The notes under the pieces are model-generated. The model was not told where the DNA came from, did not search any database, and saw nothing but the letters and a program-made list of their open reading frames with translations. A program made the translations under genes and the position numbers. A stretch of 64,000 bases of DNA from Akkermansia muciniphila (GTDB lineage: Bacteria; Verrucomicrobiota; Verrucomicrobiia; Verrucomicrobiales; Akkermansiaceae): contig NZ_JABDHQ010000006.1 of NCBI RefSeq assembly GCF_018709685.1, forward strand, positions 62,001-126,000, read 5' to 3'. Below are positions 45,537 through 55,100 of this stretch, one piece after another (position 1 is the first letter of the stretch; each line of letters starts with the position of its first letter).

Positions 45537-45546
45537 ACTAAAATAG

Positions 45547-45574
45547 AAAAAGCCTGATAAAATCAGGCTTTTTT
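45547..45574. terminator. terminator at the right end of the island operon
   Basis: AAAAAGCCTGAT (45547-45558) pairs with ATCAGGCTTTTT (45562-45573) around AAA, followed by T; A/T-runs on both sides make it usable for the operon (+) and for tRNA-Glu (-). Confidence 0.85.
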
Positions 45575-45595
45575 CTTTCCACTTCTTCTTGGGAG

Positions 45596-45671
45596 TGGCA
45601 TCGCGTACGGGACTCGAACCCGTGTTGCCCGCGTGAAAGGCGGGAGTCCTAGACCGCTAGACGAACGCGAC
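45596..45671 (-). tRNA. tRNA-Glu (TTC)
   Basis: A 76-nt minus-strand tRNA with the Glu-type TTCGTCTAGCGGTCTAGGAC D-arm, anticodon loop CTTTCAC (TTC), T-loop GGTTCGAGTCC and encoded CCA. Its 3' end faces the AT-rich island. Confidence 0.92.
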
Positions 45672-45699
45672 TTTTAGGTTTGCAGGGACTGCGCGGCAA

Positions 45700-45728
45700 A
45701 GTAAATACCACCGGAGGCCGAAAGGCAA
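45700..45728 (-). promoter_or_regulatory. candidate promoter of tRNA-Glu
   Basis: Minus strand TTGCCT (45728-45723), 17 bases, TTTACT (45705-45700). The -10 is weak, but the -35 matches the TTGCC type used by the other tRNA genes here. Confidence 0.4.
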
Positions 45729-45759
45729 GAATTATTTGAATCTGAATTGAAAAAAATCG

Positions 45760-47169
45760 TTATTTGCCTTCCGGAATGTGGGATTCGTCATAATCGTCCA
45801 GCCTGTGCTGCCAGAGGTAGTACCGCGTTTGCTGGACAAGCACTCCGGAAAGGGCCAGCAGTGAGATGAGGTTGGGAAGGGCCATCAGGCCGTTAGCGCA
45901 GTCTGCAAAGACCCATACCAGGTCTATCTTGGAAACGCAGCCGGTGAAGACCGCCGCCACCCAGATGACGCGGTAAGGCGTGATCAGCCGGATGCCCCCC
46001 AGGTATTCCAGGGCTTTTTCACCAAAGTAGGACCAGCCCAGAATGGTGGAAACCACAAAGGTGACCAGGCTGACCGTCAGGAGAGGGGAGCCCACATAAG
46101 GGATTTTACTGAATGCCAGGGTAGTGAGCCGGGGGCCGTCACCGGACGAGATGTCCGGATGGGCCAGGATGCTGGTAGTCAGCACAATGCCTGTGAGGGC
46201 ACAGATGACCACGGTATCCCAGAACGGGCCGCTGGAAGAGATGAGCGCCTGCCGTACGGGGTTGCGGTTCTGGGCGGCGGCGGAGGCAATGGCGGCGGAA
46301 CCCAGCCCGGCTTCATTGGAAAAGAGGCCGCGGGCCACGCCGGTCCGCATGGCCGTCATGACGGCGGCGCCCACTACGCCCCCGGCAGCGGCTTCCCCGG
46401 TAAAGGCGCAGTCCAGAATGTAACGGATGGCCGGAAGAATGTAGTGGGACTGCACGGCCAGGATGTAGACGCAGCCTATGATGTAAATGACTGCCATGAA
46501 CGGGACGAAGAAGGCGCATACCTTGGCAATGCTCCGGATGCCGCCCAGCATCACCAGGGCCGTCAGGATGGTCAGCACCACAGCCGTTCCCCAGGAGGGA
46601 ATGGCAAAAGCGTGGTGGAGCTGTTCCGCTGCCGCGTTCCCCTGCGTCAGGTTGCCGATGCCGAAGGCGGCAACGGCCGTGAATACGGCAAAGGCTACCC
46701 CGAGCCATTTGCATTTCATGCCGCGTTCCAGCACAAACATGGGGCCTCCGCTCATGTTGCCGTCCGGGTTTTCCACGCGGTACTTGATGGCGAGCAGCCC
46801 TTCCGAATACCGTGTAGCCATGCCAAGAACGCCCGTCAGCCAGCACCAGAAAATGGCCCCCGGCCCCCCGGCGGCAATCGCCACCCCCACGCCGATGATA
46901 TTGCCCGCGCCAATATTGGCGGCCAGGGCCACCATCAGGGAACTGAACGGGGAAATGTCTCCCTTATCCGTATGGTCTTTCACAAAATACAGTTTCAGGG
47001 CCTTGAGCAGGTAGCGCTGCGGAAAACGCAGAATGATGGTCAGGTACAGGTGTGTGCCCAGCAGCATGATGAGCAGAGGCCATCCCCACAGGAAACTGCT
47101 GAAGGCGGACAGCCAGGACGTGAGCGTGTCCCCGGTCTGGAAAAAGGCGTTTTGCAGGGCTTCAAGCAT
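45760..47169 (-). CDS. sodium:alanine symporter family (AGCS) amino-acid carrier
   Basis: A 469-residue polytopic protein of the AGCS family, which imports alanine, glycine or glutamine with sodium. Signatures are SSLMVALAANIGAGNIIGVG (about 77-96), PGAIFWCWLTGVLGMATRYSE, NMSGGPMFVLERG, and ARGLFSNEAGLGSAAIASAAA in the second half. Length and helix count (about 10-11) are normal. It stands alone, with a promoter placed only a few bases upstream of the ATG. Substrate is not determinable by eye. Confidence 0.94.
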   Translation of the reverse strand: MLEALQNAFFQTGDTLTSWLSAFSSFLWGWPLLIMLLGTHLYLTIILRFPQRYLLKALKLYFVKDHTDKGDISPFSSLMVALAANIGAGNIIGVGVAIAAGGPGAIFWCWLTGVLGMATRYSEGLLAIKYRVENPDGNMSGGPMFVLERGMKCKWLGVAFAVFTAVAAFGIGNLTQGNAAAEQLHHAFAIPSWGTAVVLTILTALVMLGGIRSIAKVCAFFVPFMAVIYIIGCVYILAVQSHYILPAIRYILDCAFTGEAAAGGVVGAAVMTAMRTGVARGLFSNEAGLGSAAIASAAAQNRNPVRQALISSSGPFWDTVVICALTGIVLTTSILAHPDISSGDGPRLTTLAFSKIPYVGSPLLTVSLVTFVVSTILGWSYFGEKALEYLGGIRLITPYRVIWVAAVFTGCVSKIDLVWVFADCANGLMALPNLISLLALSGVLVQQTRYYLWQHRLDDYDESHIPEGK

Positions 47170-47178
47170 ACCGGAAAG

Positions 47179-47206
47179 ACTCTAGGGAAAAATGTTGTGG
47201 TGGCAA
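47179..47206 (-). promoter_or_regulatory. promoter of the AGCS symporter gene
   Basis: Minus strand TTGCCA (47206-47201), 16 bases, TAGAGT (47184-47179). The start point would lie near 47172, only about 3 bases before the ATG at 47169. Confidence 0.45.
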
Positions 47207-47261
47207 GTCCTTAAAACACGGGAAGAGCGCGGGAAAACAACTCTGCGGCTACGGAAGAGGG

Positions 47262-47458
47262 GAGAAGGAAAGCTTTTTACCAGGGCGCGTGGTTAAGCTT
47301 CCATGAAGAAAAGTCCGGACTTGTCCGGGACCAACTGCCATTTGGCCGGCATGGAAGAGCGCCACAGGCGCCTCTGCCACTCCTTGTGCTGTTAATGAAG
47401 CACAAGGAGCGGCACATAGTTGCTTGTCTCCGGGGCCTGTGGACTTTATCATGAGTCC
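47262..47458. ncRNA. strongly folded intergenic segment, possible structured RNA
   Basis: The roughly 330 bases between the symporter promoter and the GNAT gene contain a chain of inverted repeats: GGAAAGCTT/AAGCTTCC (47267-47302, with inner ACCA/TGGT), CTTCCATG/CATGGAAG (47298-47357), GCGCC-ACA-GGCGC (47359-47371), an 11-bp perfect stem CTCCTTGTGCT/AGCACAAGGAG (47380-47409) and GGACT/AGTCC (47441-47458). The first two share bases, so they are alternatives. None has a T-run like a terminator. Two 77-codon minus-strand frames cross it but show no protein motif. I do not recognise a known RNA class; strand and function are unknown. Confidence 0.35.
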
Positions 47459-47533
47459 CATGAGGAGAGCTGTAAATGGCATTGTCTATTGCCTGGACTG
47501 TGCTGGCCACTCACCCTGCAACCAAGCGGAAAG

Positions 47534-47944
47534 ATGATTGTTTTTACGGAAGAAAAGAAGTTTACCCGGGAAAAAGTGCAGGAGCTGTTCCTGTCCGTGG
47601 GATGGATTTCCGGCCAGTATCCGGCACGGCTCTACAAGGCCCTGATGAATTCGTCCACCGTGTTTACCGCGTGGGACGGCGACCGCCTGGTCGGTCTTGT
47701 GCGACTGCTGGACGACAGTGAGATGGTGGCCTACATGCACTATGTCCTGGTGCACCCCGACTATCACGGCAGGCGAATTGCAGGAAAAATGATGGAAATG
47801 GTCAAGGAGAAGTACAAGGACTACCTCTATATTGAAATCATGCCTGAAGAGAGCAGGAACGCCGCTTTTTATGAAAGGCACGGTTTCCACGTTATGGAAG
47901 ACGGCGTACCCATGCAGCTGTGCAACTTCTCAAACAGGATTTAA
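47534..47944 (+). CDS. GNAT family N-acetyltransferase
   Basis: A 136-residue acetyl-CoA-dependent acetyltransferase. ATG 47534 (MIVFTEEKKFTREKVQELF) follows GCGGAAAG and matches the family N-terminus; the open frame extends further upstream through the folded region, but that part is not protein-like. The motif A strand-loop reads YVLVHPDYHGRRIAGKMMEMV, close to the pyrophosphate-binding Q/R-x-x-G-x-G/A pattern, and motif B is AAFYERHGFHVMEDGVPM. The substrate is unknown. Single gene, convergent with glsA. Confidence 0.85.
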   Translation: MIVFTEEKKFTREKVQELFLSVGWISGQYPARLYKALMNSSTVFTAWDGDRLVGLVRLLDDSEMVAYMHYVLVHPDYHGRRIAGKMMEMVKEKYKDYLYIEIMPEESRNAAFYERHGFHVMEDGVPMQLCNFSNRI

Positions 47945-48023
47945 TGTCTATGGCCCGGCAACCGAGTTCCGCCAGGCGCAGAAGGCACCGCCTTGCGTTA
48001 TTTTCACATGGCCGGGATACAGT

Positions 48024-48064
48024 AAACCCGCGGGAATCCTTTCGGATCTTGGCTCCGCGGGTTT
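48024..48064. terminator. hairpin between convergent GNAT and glsA genes
   Basis: AAACCCGCGG (48024-48033) pairs with CCGCGGGTTT (48055-48064); the loop holds a smaller GATCC-like stem. The T-tract is short, so terminator strength is uncertain. Confidence 0.55.
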
Positions 48065-48080
48065 ACCTTCTCATCCCGGA

Positions 48081-49022
48081 TCAGCTCCGGAAAAGGTTCA
48101 AATTCAATTCTTTAATAATGGATTGAAGAGCCGCCTGGCCCTTGACGGTGTTGCCGGCGGGGTCCAGGGGCGGGGAGAAGGCCGCCATGGCCAGCTTGCC
48201 GGGAGCTACGGCCACCAGGCCGCCGCCTACGCCGGACTTGGCCGGAAGGCCGGCCTTGTACATCCAGTCCCCTGTGGAATCATAGAGGCCGGACATGCAC
48301 ATTTCCGCCAGAATGGGAGGAACGTTGACATCCTGAACCACCCGCTTCTTGCTGACGGGGTTGACGCCTCCGTTGGCATAGCAGGCGCCCATCAGCGCCA
48401 GCTGGGAGGTGGTGATGTTCAGGGAGCACATGCGGGTGTACAGGTCCACGATCATGGGCGGCGTATTGTAAAAATAGCCGTAGCTGTCAAGCAGCCATGC
48501 AATGCCGCGGTTGTGCTGGTTGGTGGCGCTTTCCGACTTGTAGATCTCCTGGTTCACGGTCAGGGCCGTGTTGGCGAAGTTGTTGAAATTATGAATCATG
48601 TTGGACCATATTTCATCGGAGTCTGAGCCGTTGACCAGGCTGACCGTCGCCATGGCCCCTGCGTTGACCAGGGGATTGAGGGGCTTGCCGCCGTGCAGTT
48701 CAATCGCCATGACGGAGTTGAAGGGCTCCCCGGTGGGGTCTGCCCCGATCTTCGTGCGGAGCTCCTTCATTCCGATCAGGTCCATGACATAGGCCAGGTT
48801 GAAGGCCTTGGAGATGGATTCAATGGCAAAGGGCGTGTCTGCGGAACCTGCGGTCAGCAGGTCCCCGTTGACAGTGACCACGGCAATCGCCAGCAGGTCG
48901 GAAGGAACTTGGGCCAGAGCGGGAATGTAGGAGGCGTTTTTGCCTCCCTGGACGGTTTTGGCGTAGGCATACGCATTGTCCAGAGCCGTCTGTATTTGTT
49001 CATTGGAAGGGACGTTACTCAT
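48081..49022 (-). CDS. glsA: glutaminase A
   Basis: Hydrolyses glutamine to glutamate and ammonia. The 313-residue protein has the serine-dependent glutaminase fold: [15 protein letters not shown] with the catalytic Ser69-X-X-Lys72, [17 protein letters not shown], and [20 protein letters not shown] near the end. The ATG at 49022 lies 5 bases inside the end of the antiporter gene, whose stop is at 49015-49017, so the two are translationally linked. Together with the GadC-type antiporter it forms a glutamine-dependent acid-resistance pair: ammonia release consumes protons and glutamate is exchanged. Confidence 0.95.
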   Translation of the reverse strand: MSNVPSNEQIQTALDNAYAYAKTVQGGKNASYIPALAQVPSDLLAIAVVTVNGDLLTAGSADTPFAIESISKAFNLAYVMDLIGMKELRTKIGADPTGEPFNSVMAIELHGGKPLNPLVNAGAMATVSLVNGSDSDEIWSNMIHNFNNFANTALTVNQEIYKSESATNQHNRGIAWLLDSYGYFYNTPPMIVDLYTRMCSLNITTSQLALMGACYANGGVNPVSKKRVVQDVNVPPILAEMCMSGLYDSTGDWMYKAGLPAKSGVGGGLVAVAPGKLAMAAFSPPLDPAGNTVKGQAALQSIIKELNLNLFRS

Positions 49023-50583
49023 GGGATATGGGATGGATTGGGGTTACTGTAGGATGGGTTCCATTGGTTTTTTCCCATCCGAAGGGTTCGAAGGCGTCTT
49101 CAGAATCCACAGGCCGCTTCCAGGAGGGCTTGGCCATGGCATGGATGATGAAAGGAATGCCGGCGAAGATGAAGGTGCCTACCACCAGAAGCATAATATA
49201 CATCGTATTGCTGCCCACGGTAATCTGGTTCGGCGGGATGAAGCTTACCAGGAAGGCCGCCAGGCTGGCCAGGAAGCCGAGGCCGCCGACAATCCACATG
49301 CCGAGGGTCTTGCCTCCGGGAATGCGGAAGGTGCGGGGCGTATTCGGTTCCCGGTAGCGCAGATAAATGCCGGAGGCGAACATCAGCATGTACATGATGA
49401 GGTACAGGATGATGGTAAGCTGGGAAATAATCTGGTAGGCGGACTGCACGGAAGGCATGATCACGAACATGATGGAAAGCAGGGTGACGATGCAGCCCTG
49501 AATGAGCAGGATGCCCATCTGGACGTTGTTCTTGTTCCGCTTCTGCATGACGGGCGGCAGGTTGCCGGCCAGGCCTACCTGGTACAAGCCTTTGGAAGGA
49601 CCTCCTACCCACGCCGTTACCTGGGCCAGAACGCCTACGGCCAGGGCAAGGGCCAGAATCCAGTTCATCCAGCCAAGGCCGAAGAAGCTAAAGTAACTGT
49701 CATAAGAAATCAGCAGGCTCTGCACCAGGTTGATCTGGGAGTTGGGAATGATGAAGCCGATGGCCAGCGTGCCCAGAACGAAAATGAGTACCGTGATGAT
49801 GGCGGAAATCAGAATGGCCAGCGGATAGTTGCGGCCGGGGTCATTCACGTCCTTCACGTGCACGGCGGACATTTCCATCCCTGCATAGAACAGGAAGATG
49901 CTGGCGGCCAGAACGAGGTTGTTGAAATTGCTCATGTCCGGTATCAGCTTGTCCCAGCTCATGTCCAGCAGAATCGGGTTACCTCCGGCCCAATAGCTCA
50001 GGCCCAGCAGAATCAGGATGGCGCCCGGAATGATGGTGCCGATGATGGTGCCCCACTTGGTGACGCCTGCGGAAGTCTTCATGCCGCGCAGGTTGAGCAG
50101 GGTAGCCGCCCAGTACACGCACAGCACCACGATGAGCACATACCACTTGTTGGCGGCAAGCGCTTCATCCCATCGCTGTCCGGGTCCCATGAAAGCCAGG
50201 GAGACGGCGGCGAAGGTCAGGACGGTCGGGAACCAGATGGTACTCTCAATCCATTGCAGCCAGATGGCCAGGAACCCCCATTTCTTGCCGAAGGCTTCAC
50301 CTACCCAACGGTAAACGCCGCCTTTCTGCGGCCATCCGGTGGTGAGTTCCGCGGCCACCAGGGAGACGGGCACCAGGAAAAAGACCGCTGCAAAAATATA
50401 GTAAAAGACGGAACTGAGTCCGTACGTGCTTTCCGCAGGCATGCCGCGCAAGCTGACAATGGCGGAAACGTTAATCATGGCGAGCGTAAATACCCCCATG
50501 CGAAGGACGGATTTTACCGCCGGAGCGTTATTGGTTGTAGCGGGACCTGTTGGAGAGGTCCCTGATTGAGTCGTATTGTTCAT
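49015..50583 (-). CDS. GadC-type glutamate/glutamine (GABA) antiporter, APC superfamily
   Basis: A 522-residue, 12-helix amino-acid antiporter. The GadC-subfamily traits are [21 protein letters not shown] and [17 protein letters not shown] near the front, [23 protein letters not shown] in the middle, GGPSKGL in helix 8 region and a hydrophilic C-terminal tail (about 480-522, [19 protein letters not shown]) that could act as the pH-sensitive C-plug. It overlaps glsA by 8 bases. GadC of E. coli exchanges Glu/GABA or Gln/Glu; no glutamate decarboxylase gene is present in this window, so Gln/Glu exchange with GlsA is the likely mode. Confidence 0.9.
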   Translation of the reverse strand: MNNTTQSGTSPTGPATTNNAPAVKSVLRMGVFTLAMINVSAIVSLRGMPAESTYGLSSVFYYIFAAVFFLVPVSLVAAELTTGWPQKGGVYRWVGEAFGKKWGFLAIWLQWIESTIWFPTVLTFAAVSLAFMGPGQRWDEALAANKWYVLIVVLCVYWAATLLNLRGMKTSAGVTKWGTIIGTIIPGAILILLGLSYWAGGNPILLDMSWDKLIPDMSNFNNLVLAASIFLFYAGMEMSAVHVKDVNDPGRNYPLAILISAIITVLIFVLGTLAIGFIIPNSQINLVQSLLISYDSYFSFFGLGWMNWILALALAVGVLAQVTAWVGGPSKGLYQVGLAGNLPPVMQKRNKNNVQMGILLIQGCIVTLLSIMFVIMPSVQSAYQIISQLTIILYLIMYMLMFASGIYLRYREPNTPRTFRIPGGKTLGMWIVGGLGFLASLAAFLVSFIPPNQITVGSNTMYIMLLVVGTFIFAGIPFIIHAMAKPSWKRPVDSEDAFEPFGWEKTNGTHPTVTPIHPISHE

Positions 50584-51061
50584 TGGTTTATTCCGGGTTG
50601 AGAATTGGGACGGCGTATCGAAATGCCGACACCGGCCTTATCTGAACGACCATCAGGAAGGCTCTTTCGTTGAAGGGATGGTGCAGATAGGGCTGCCGGA
50701 GTCTGTCTTAACGGCGGCTACCGCTTTCCGGACGGGATGGGAAAGCCGTCCGCTTTCATGCCGGCGCTTTTTGAGCAGCAAAGCAGGAGAATATGGCAGA
50801 GCGCCCGGAATGGGTAAAGGAGGTGGTTTTTCCGCCTTTCCGGAGGGAGTTTAGTCGATACCCCATGCTACTATAAAGTAGCAAGCCGTTTCCTCTTGGT
50901 GGGAAACGGCCTGCGGATGGTAGGGCCATGGTGCTTGCAGCAGGTAATTTCCGGTGTTCCGGAGAGTTGCTGGAGTGCAGGCCCGTCAAAGGCTGGAATA
51001 AATGTCAATGGGGATACCTTTTAACAATAGGTGGAACAAGGCTGCATCCCTTCCTGTGTTC
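50584..51061. other. gene-free stretch with two adjoining hairpins
   Basis: No gene is called. TGCTACT-ATAA-AGTAGCA (50866-50883) abuts and shares three bases with a second stem, GCAAGCCGTTTCC (50881-50893) with GGAAACGGCCTGC (50902-50914, one G-U). On the minus strand the larger stem is followed by TACTTTATAG and could end transcription from the gene at 51062; alternatively both belong to the upstream region of the antiporter. Confidence 0.4.
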
Positions 51062-52132
51062 CTATGATTCCGGTTGTAATTTAAGAAGGGTGTTCAAATT
51101 GATGGCGGCATTCAGGGATACTGATTTGCCTGAGATGGCTTTTCCCAGATTCTTATTTCCAAAATATTGGGATGATTTTATTCTGGTCCATTCCTGATGA
51201 AACTGCTGCATCAATTTTTGGTAAGCGGGCGCCCAGGTTTGAAGCATGTATTCGGAGTCTTCTTCAGACAGGGAACTTCTGTTGAGCAGGGAGATTTGAA
51301 ACCCAAGGGAATCAAATAAGGTGGCAAGGCCCTCTTCTTCTGCTTCCGCCGTGTTCCGGTCCGTGATCCCGGCGGCGGCTTTATTCAAACGCGTAAGAAT
51401 TTCTAGGATGCCATCCATGATCTTGCGCGGACCGGGATGTGCGCTAAGCGCTTCCATGAGCTGCGCCTCCTTGCTCCCTTTCTGCGCGCCCTCCCGGAAC
51501 AGGCGCCTGGCCGCATCCATGTCTTTTTCACGGTACATCGCAAAAAAGCCCTGGAGCAAACATGGGTATCCCTTATTTTTCTCAAAGGCGCTGATGATGT
51601 ACTGGTCGGAAAGATAGGCCTTGTGCTTGTCCAGATGGCCCTCAAGGATGGAGCGCTTTGTTTCAAGCATGAGTTCGAATTCATTTTCCAGCAGGTTTCT
51701 TCCCTGCAGGCCACGCAACTGGTTCAAAGTATCCTTGAGCTGCTGATTAACTGCTGCCAGGGCGCCGGACAATTCTTTTGCTTCATCTTTCGTTGCCTCG
51801 TACTTTGCGGGATTGTTCCGGATACTGTCCGCCAGAATAACATTGTTTAGCACGGCGCGTTCCCAGAGAAAGGAAATTTCCTCTTCCTTGCTTTTCCCGG
51901 TTTCCGGTGTTGCGATGGAATCAAGAACGGCTTTCAATTGTTGGCAATCCTGCAAGATATTACTGGCCAGCAAGATACCGTATTTGAATGAGGAAATGTC
52001 CGTTCCAGAGGCGTTTTGTCCGGGAGCGGGCGATTTTTCCCGTACAGGTTCCGCAGTCTCCCGGATGAGGGAGCCATGGGCTCCGCTCATCCATAAGATG
52101 CATGTCAATACAAACAATTTTGATAAATACAT
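51062..52132 (-). CDS. secreted helical protein with Sel1-like segment, downstream of RHS gene
   Basis: A 356-residue protein with signal peptide (MYLSKLFVLTCILWMSGAHG). The mature part is mostly helical; around residues 190-230 GFFAMYREKDMDAARRLFRE resembles a Sel1/TPR unit. No catalytic motif is seen. It starts 30 bases after the RHS stop on the same strand, so it is probably co-transcribed. An immunity or chaperone role for the RHS tail is possible but an exported immunity protein would imply a periplasmic or surface target. Family not recognised. Confidence 0.65.
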   Translation of the reverse strand: MYLSKLFVLTCILWMSGAHGSLIRETAEPVREKSPAPGQNASGTDISSFKYGILLASNILQDCQQLKAVLDSIATPETGKSKEEEISFLWERAVLNNVILADSIRNNPAKYEATKDEAKELSGALAAVNQQLKDTLNQLRGLQGRNLLENEFELMLETKRSILEGHLDKHKAYLSDQYIISAFEKNKGYPCLLQGFFAMYREKDMDAARRLFREGAQKGSKEAQLMEALSAHPGPRKIMDGILEILTRLNKAAAGITDRNTAEAEEEGLATLFDSLGFQISLLNRSSLSEEDSEYMLQTWAPAYQKLMQQFHQEWTRIKSSQYFGNKNLGKAISGKSVSLNAAINLNTLLKLQPES

Positions 52133-52162
52133 ATAATAGATGTTATAAAATAATCAATGTGG

Positions 52163-55100
52163 TTAGAATGAGTACGTAACCTGGACGGATCCTGATACGG
52201 GAAATTCAAATTTCCTCCATTGCGTAGTGGTGATCCCGGCAGATAAATCACAAGTTATATTAACACGGCCTATTTTCAAGTCCATTAATGTCAATCCGGC
52301 TCTGACAGAGAAATCCTGCTGGCTCACGAAGCCAAGCCTGCTGCGGAATCTATCCTGCGGGGAGAGCAGAGCATTCCCTTTGGACCAGGTAAGGGTTTCC
52401 GCCAGTTTTCCTCCTACTTGCTTTCCTCCCAGACTGCATAAGGGAACATTCATTTCAGCACTGATGGAAAATGACATGGTAGATGAAATACGTGAATCTT
52501 TAAATATTCCGGCCATTTCCTGAACGGTGTGGGAGATGCCATCCTGGTAATCGCCCACTTTCATGCGTATTTCAGCCAGATTGTTATCCATGAAATTGCT
52601 TTCCCTCATTATTTTCTCAACTTTCTTAGTGATTGCTTCACTGGTCAATTCACAGAACTTTTGACTGCCGTAACTGGCAGTTATCCTATTGGCCCCTCTG
52701 GTAATGGCTTTTTGTAAAAGACGGCCCATTTTGTCGTTACTCAGGGCCAGGTCTATTGTTACAGGCAGCCCGAGCCATTCATCCACTTCCGGGGGGCTGA
52801 AATAAGGGGGGCCGTCCGGCGGGAAGATATCGGTAAATCCGGTATTCCCCCGGTAATCCGTGGTGTATGGCACCCGTCCTTCTACAAATCCGTATAAATT
52901 GATCCCTCCCTTTTCCATGAGGGAATCCCTGCTGGTCCACCTGCCGTCCAGGGGATTGTAATGGCGGTAATTGTAATAAACCATGCCGATTTCAGAGTCA
53001 TAAAACTCGCTGCTCCACTGAATGGGCTGGGCGGTTCCGGTCGCGGTGACGGCTCCGTAGGGGGCATAGGAATACGCCGTGGCAATGGTGCCCTGCGTGT
53101 TGAATACCTCCATGACATTCTTGGCCAGGTCATATCCGTACGTATACCAGGTTCCGTTCTTCTGGATGGCCAGAGGGCGCGTGGCGATTTTTTCCCGGGG
53201 ATCCCAGGTAATATGCCACAGGGCCGGATGGCCGCTCCGGGTCACGTCTACACAGGAAATCTGTAAATAGCCGCGGTAGACATACCGCTGGTGCAGGGTT
53301 ACAGAGCCGTTAACCGTCACTTTTTTCATGTTTCTGCGGCCCATGTAGTCGTAGGCGCATTCCATCACGGTCTGCCCATCCTGGCTCGTGAAGCTTACAG
53401 GGCGGTTTTCCGCATTGTAAGTGACTGACCAGATTCCCGTTCCCGTTTTCACCAGAGTCTGGTTCCCGTTTGCATCATAAACAGGAGAGAAGGGGTGTTC
53501 CAGTGTTGAAGGTGGAGAGTTGAGAGTGGAGTGGGTGATTCCGGTGTATTGGTTGAGGCTGTTGGCCTCGTAGCTGATTTCCCCGGCGATTTCCTGAGCT
53601 ATTTTGCGGTTGCCTATGTTGTCATAGGTATAACCGTAGTTTTCCGTTCCAAGATTGGCGGCCATGAGTTCCCCACGTCCGTTATAGCTGAAGCCGTCAG
53701 CCTGAGCGGTTCCCTTTCTGGCGCAGTTCCCGGTTACGGGGCGCCCCGCCGCATCATAGCCGTATCTCCTCAGGACGACGTCGGTCGTACCTCTCGTGGC
53801 GTTCATGGAGACGGGAAGGTTGCGGTGCTCTTCATAGGTCCGCGTGACCAGGATATTGTTGGGATGGGACAGGGTATGCAGCAGATTGCTCCCTTCCAGA
53901 TAGCCGTAGGAGAAGGTTTGTTCCGCGCCTCCGTGCGTGAAGGAGGCTGTGGCGATGCGGCCGTCCGCGCCGTAGCCGATGCCCGTTGTCTGCTGGAGAA
54001 TTCCTCCCTTGGAATAGGTATGGCCGGAGCTGCGTCCCAGGGCATCTCTCTGCTCGGAGACCAGATGGATGACTCCTTCCTCCGTCCAGGTGCTGCTTTC
54101 CTGTTCACCGTACTGGTTGTAGGAGATGTTCCAGGCGCCGGAGGAGTCCACGGCTTCAATGAGTTTGCCAACCGTATTCCAGGCATACCTTCTGGCGGGC
54201 GTTTCGTCGCTGTAGCTTTCCGAGAGAAGCAGCCCACGTGCGGATTCCCAGGCATAGGTGGTCACGACTCCGCGTCCGTCCGTCCGCGTTGCGGGCTGGT
54301 TGAATGCATCGTAAGTGCGCATGATGGTGTTCCCGTCCGCATAAGTTTTTTTCACTTCCAGCCCGGTTGCATCATGATATTCCCAGCGGGTGGCATCTCC
54401 GTCCGTTCGTCCGGCAGGGTCCGTGGTGATTTCCTGGTCATCCGCGCGGAACGTCGTCATTTCCGTCAGCCTGCCAGCTTCATCATAAGTGAAGAGAACG
54501 GGTTGGACCCCCGTGCCCCACTGTGCTGCCTTGCGCCCCCGGATGTCGTAACGGTAGCAGGTGGTATGGCCCAGATGGTCAACGATCGCGCACGGTTCGT
54601 CAAAATGGGCGTCGTAGGCGGTGGCGGTTGTGCTGCCCGCTGCATCCGTAACGGAGACCTGGCGTCCCGCCATGTCGGAGATGGCGGTTACGGTATTTCC
54701 GCGGCCGTCAGTCTGCGTGTAGGTAATTCCATCAGCGGTGTAGGTCCGGCTGACGGTCGTCGTGATCCCGGAATGGTCCGTGTCCGATACTGTGAAGCCG
54801 TCCGTGACGGCGGCCACGGCCGTAATGGCTGAGACGGGAACGGTTTTCTTCTGAAAGCGCTCCGTTCCTTCGCCGTATTCCGTCCATGAAATACTGACGT
54901 CTCCGCGAGCATTGGCAGAGGCGACCTTGCTTTCCAGAGACGCGCTTTCCGAGATAAGTTCAGCCTGGCTTTTTGCATACACTCCTCCGTTTCCATTGCA
55001 GCGGGAAGTGACGGTCACCCGGTAAATGCCGTCCTCCCTCTTTTCCACCGTATGGGAGTATTCCGTAATATCGGAATTTTCCACCGTGGGGGAAGCCGCC

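Larger units (their letters stand above)
37050..45540 (+). mobile_element. AT-rich genomic island next to tRNA-Glu
   Basis: Between the end of the prfA promoter region and the tRNA-Glu terminator the DNA switches abruptly to A+T-rich sequence with A/T-ending codons, poly-A and poly-T runs, then switches back. The block contains exactly seven plus-strand genes plus one micro-ORF and no housekeeping gene. Its right edge faces the 3' end of tRNA-Glu, a common integration point. No integrase, transposase or flanking direct repeat was found, so it is either an old insertion or was acquired by recombination. Composition was judged by eye and not computed. Confidence 0.6.

Noticed and set aside
37050-45540. 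Integrase, transposase or attachment-site repeats for the AT-rich island
   Set aside because: None found; the tRNA-Glu 3' sequence has no recognisable copy near the left edge.
47307-47330. AAGAAAAGTCCGGAC resembling the conserved RNase P RNA GAGGAAAGTCCGG motif
   Set aside because: The partner 3' motif (ACAGAA...) and other conserved loops of RNase P RNA are not found downstream, and spacing does not fit.
48976-50565. 529-codon plus-strand frame opposite the antiporter
   Set aside because: Antisense of a clear 12-helix transporter; His/Gln/Gly-rich shadow composition.
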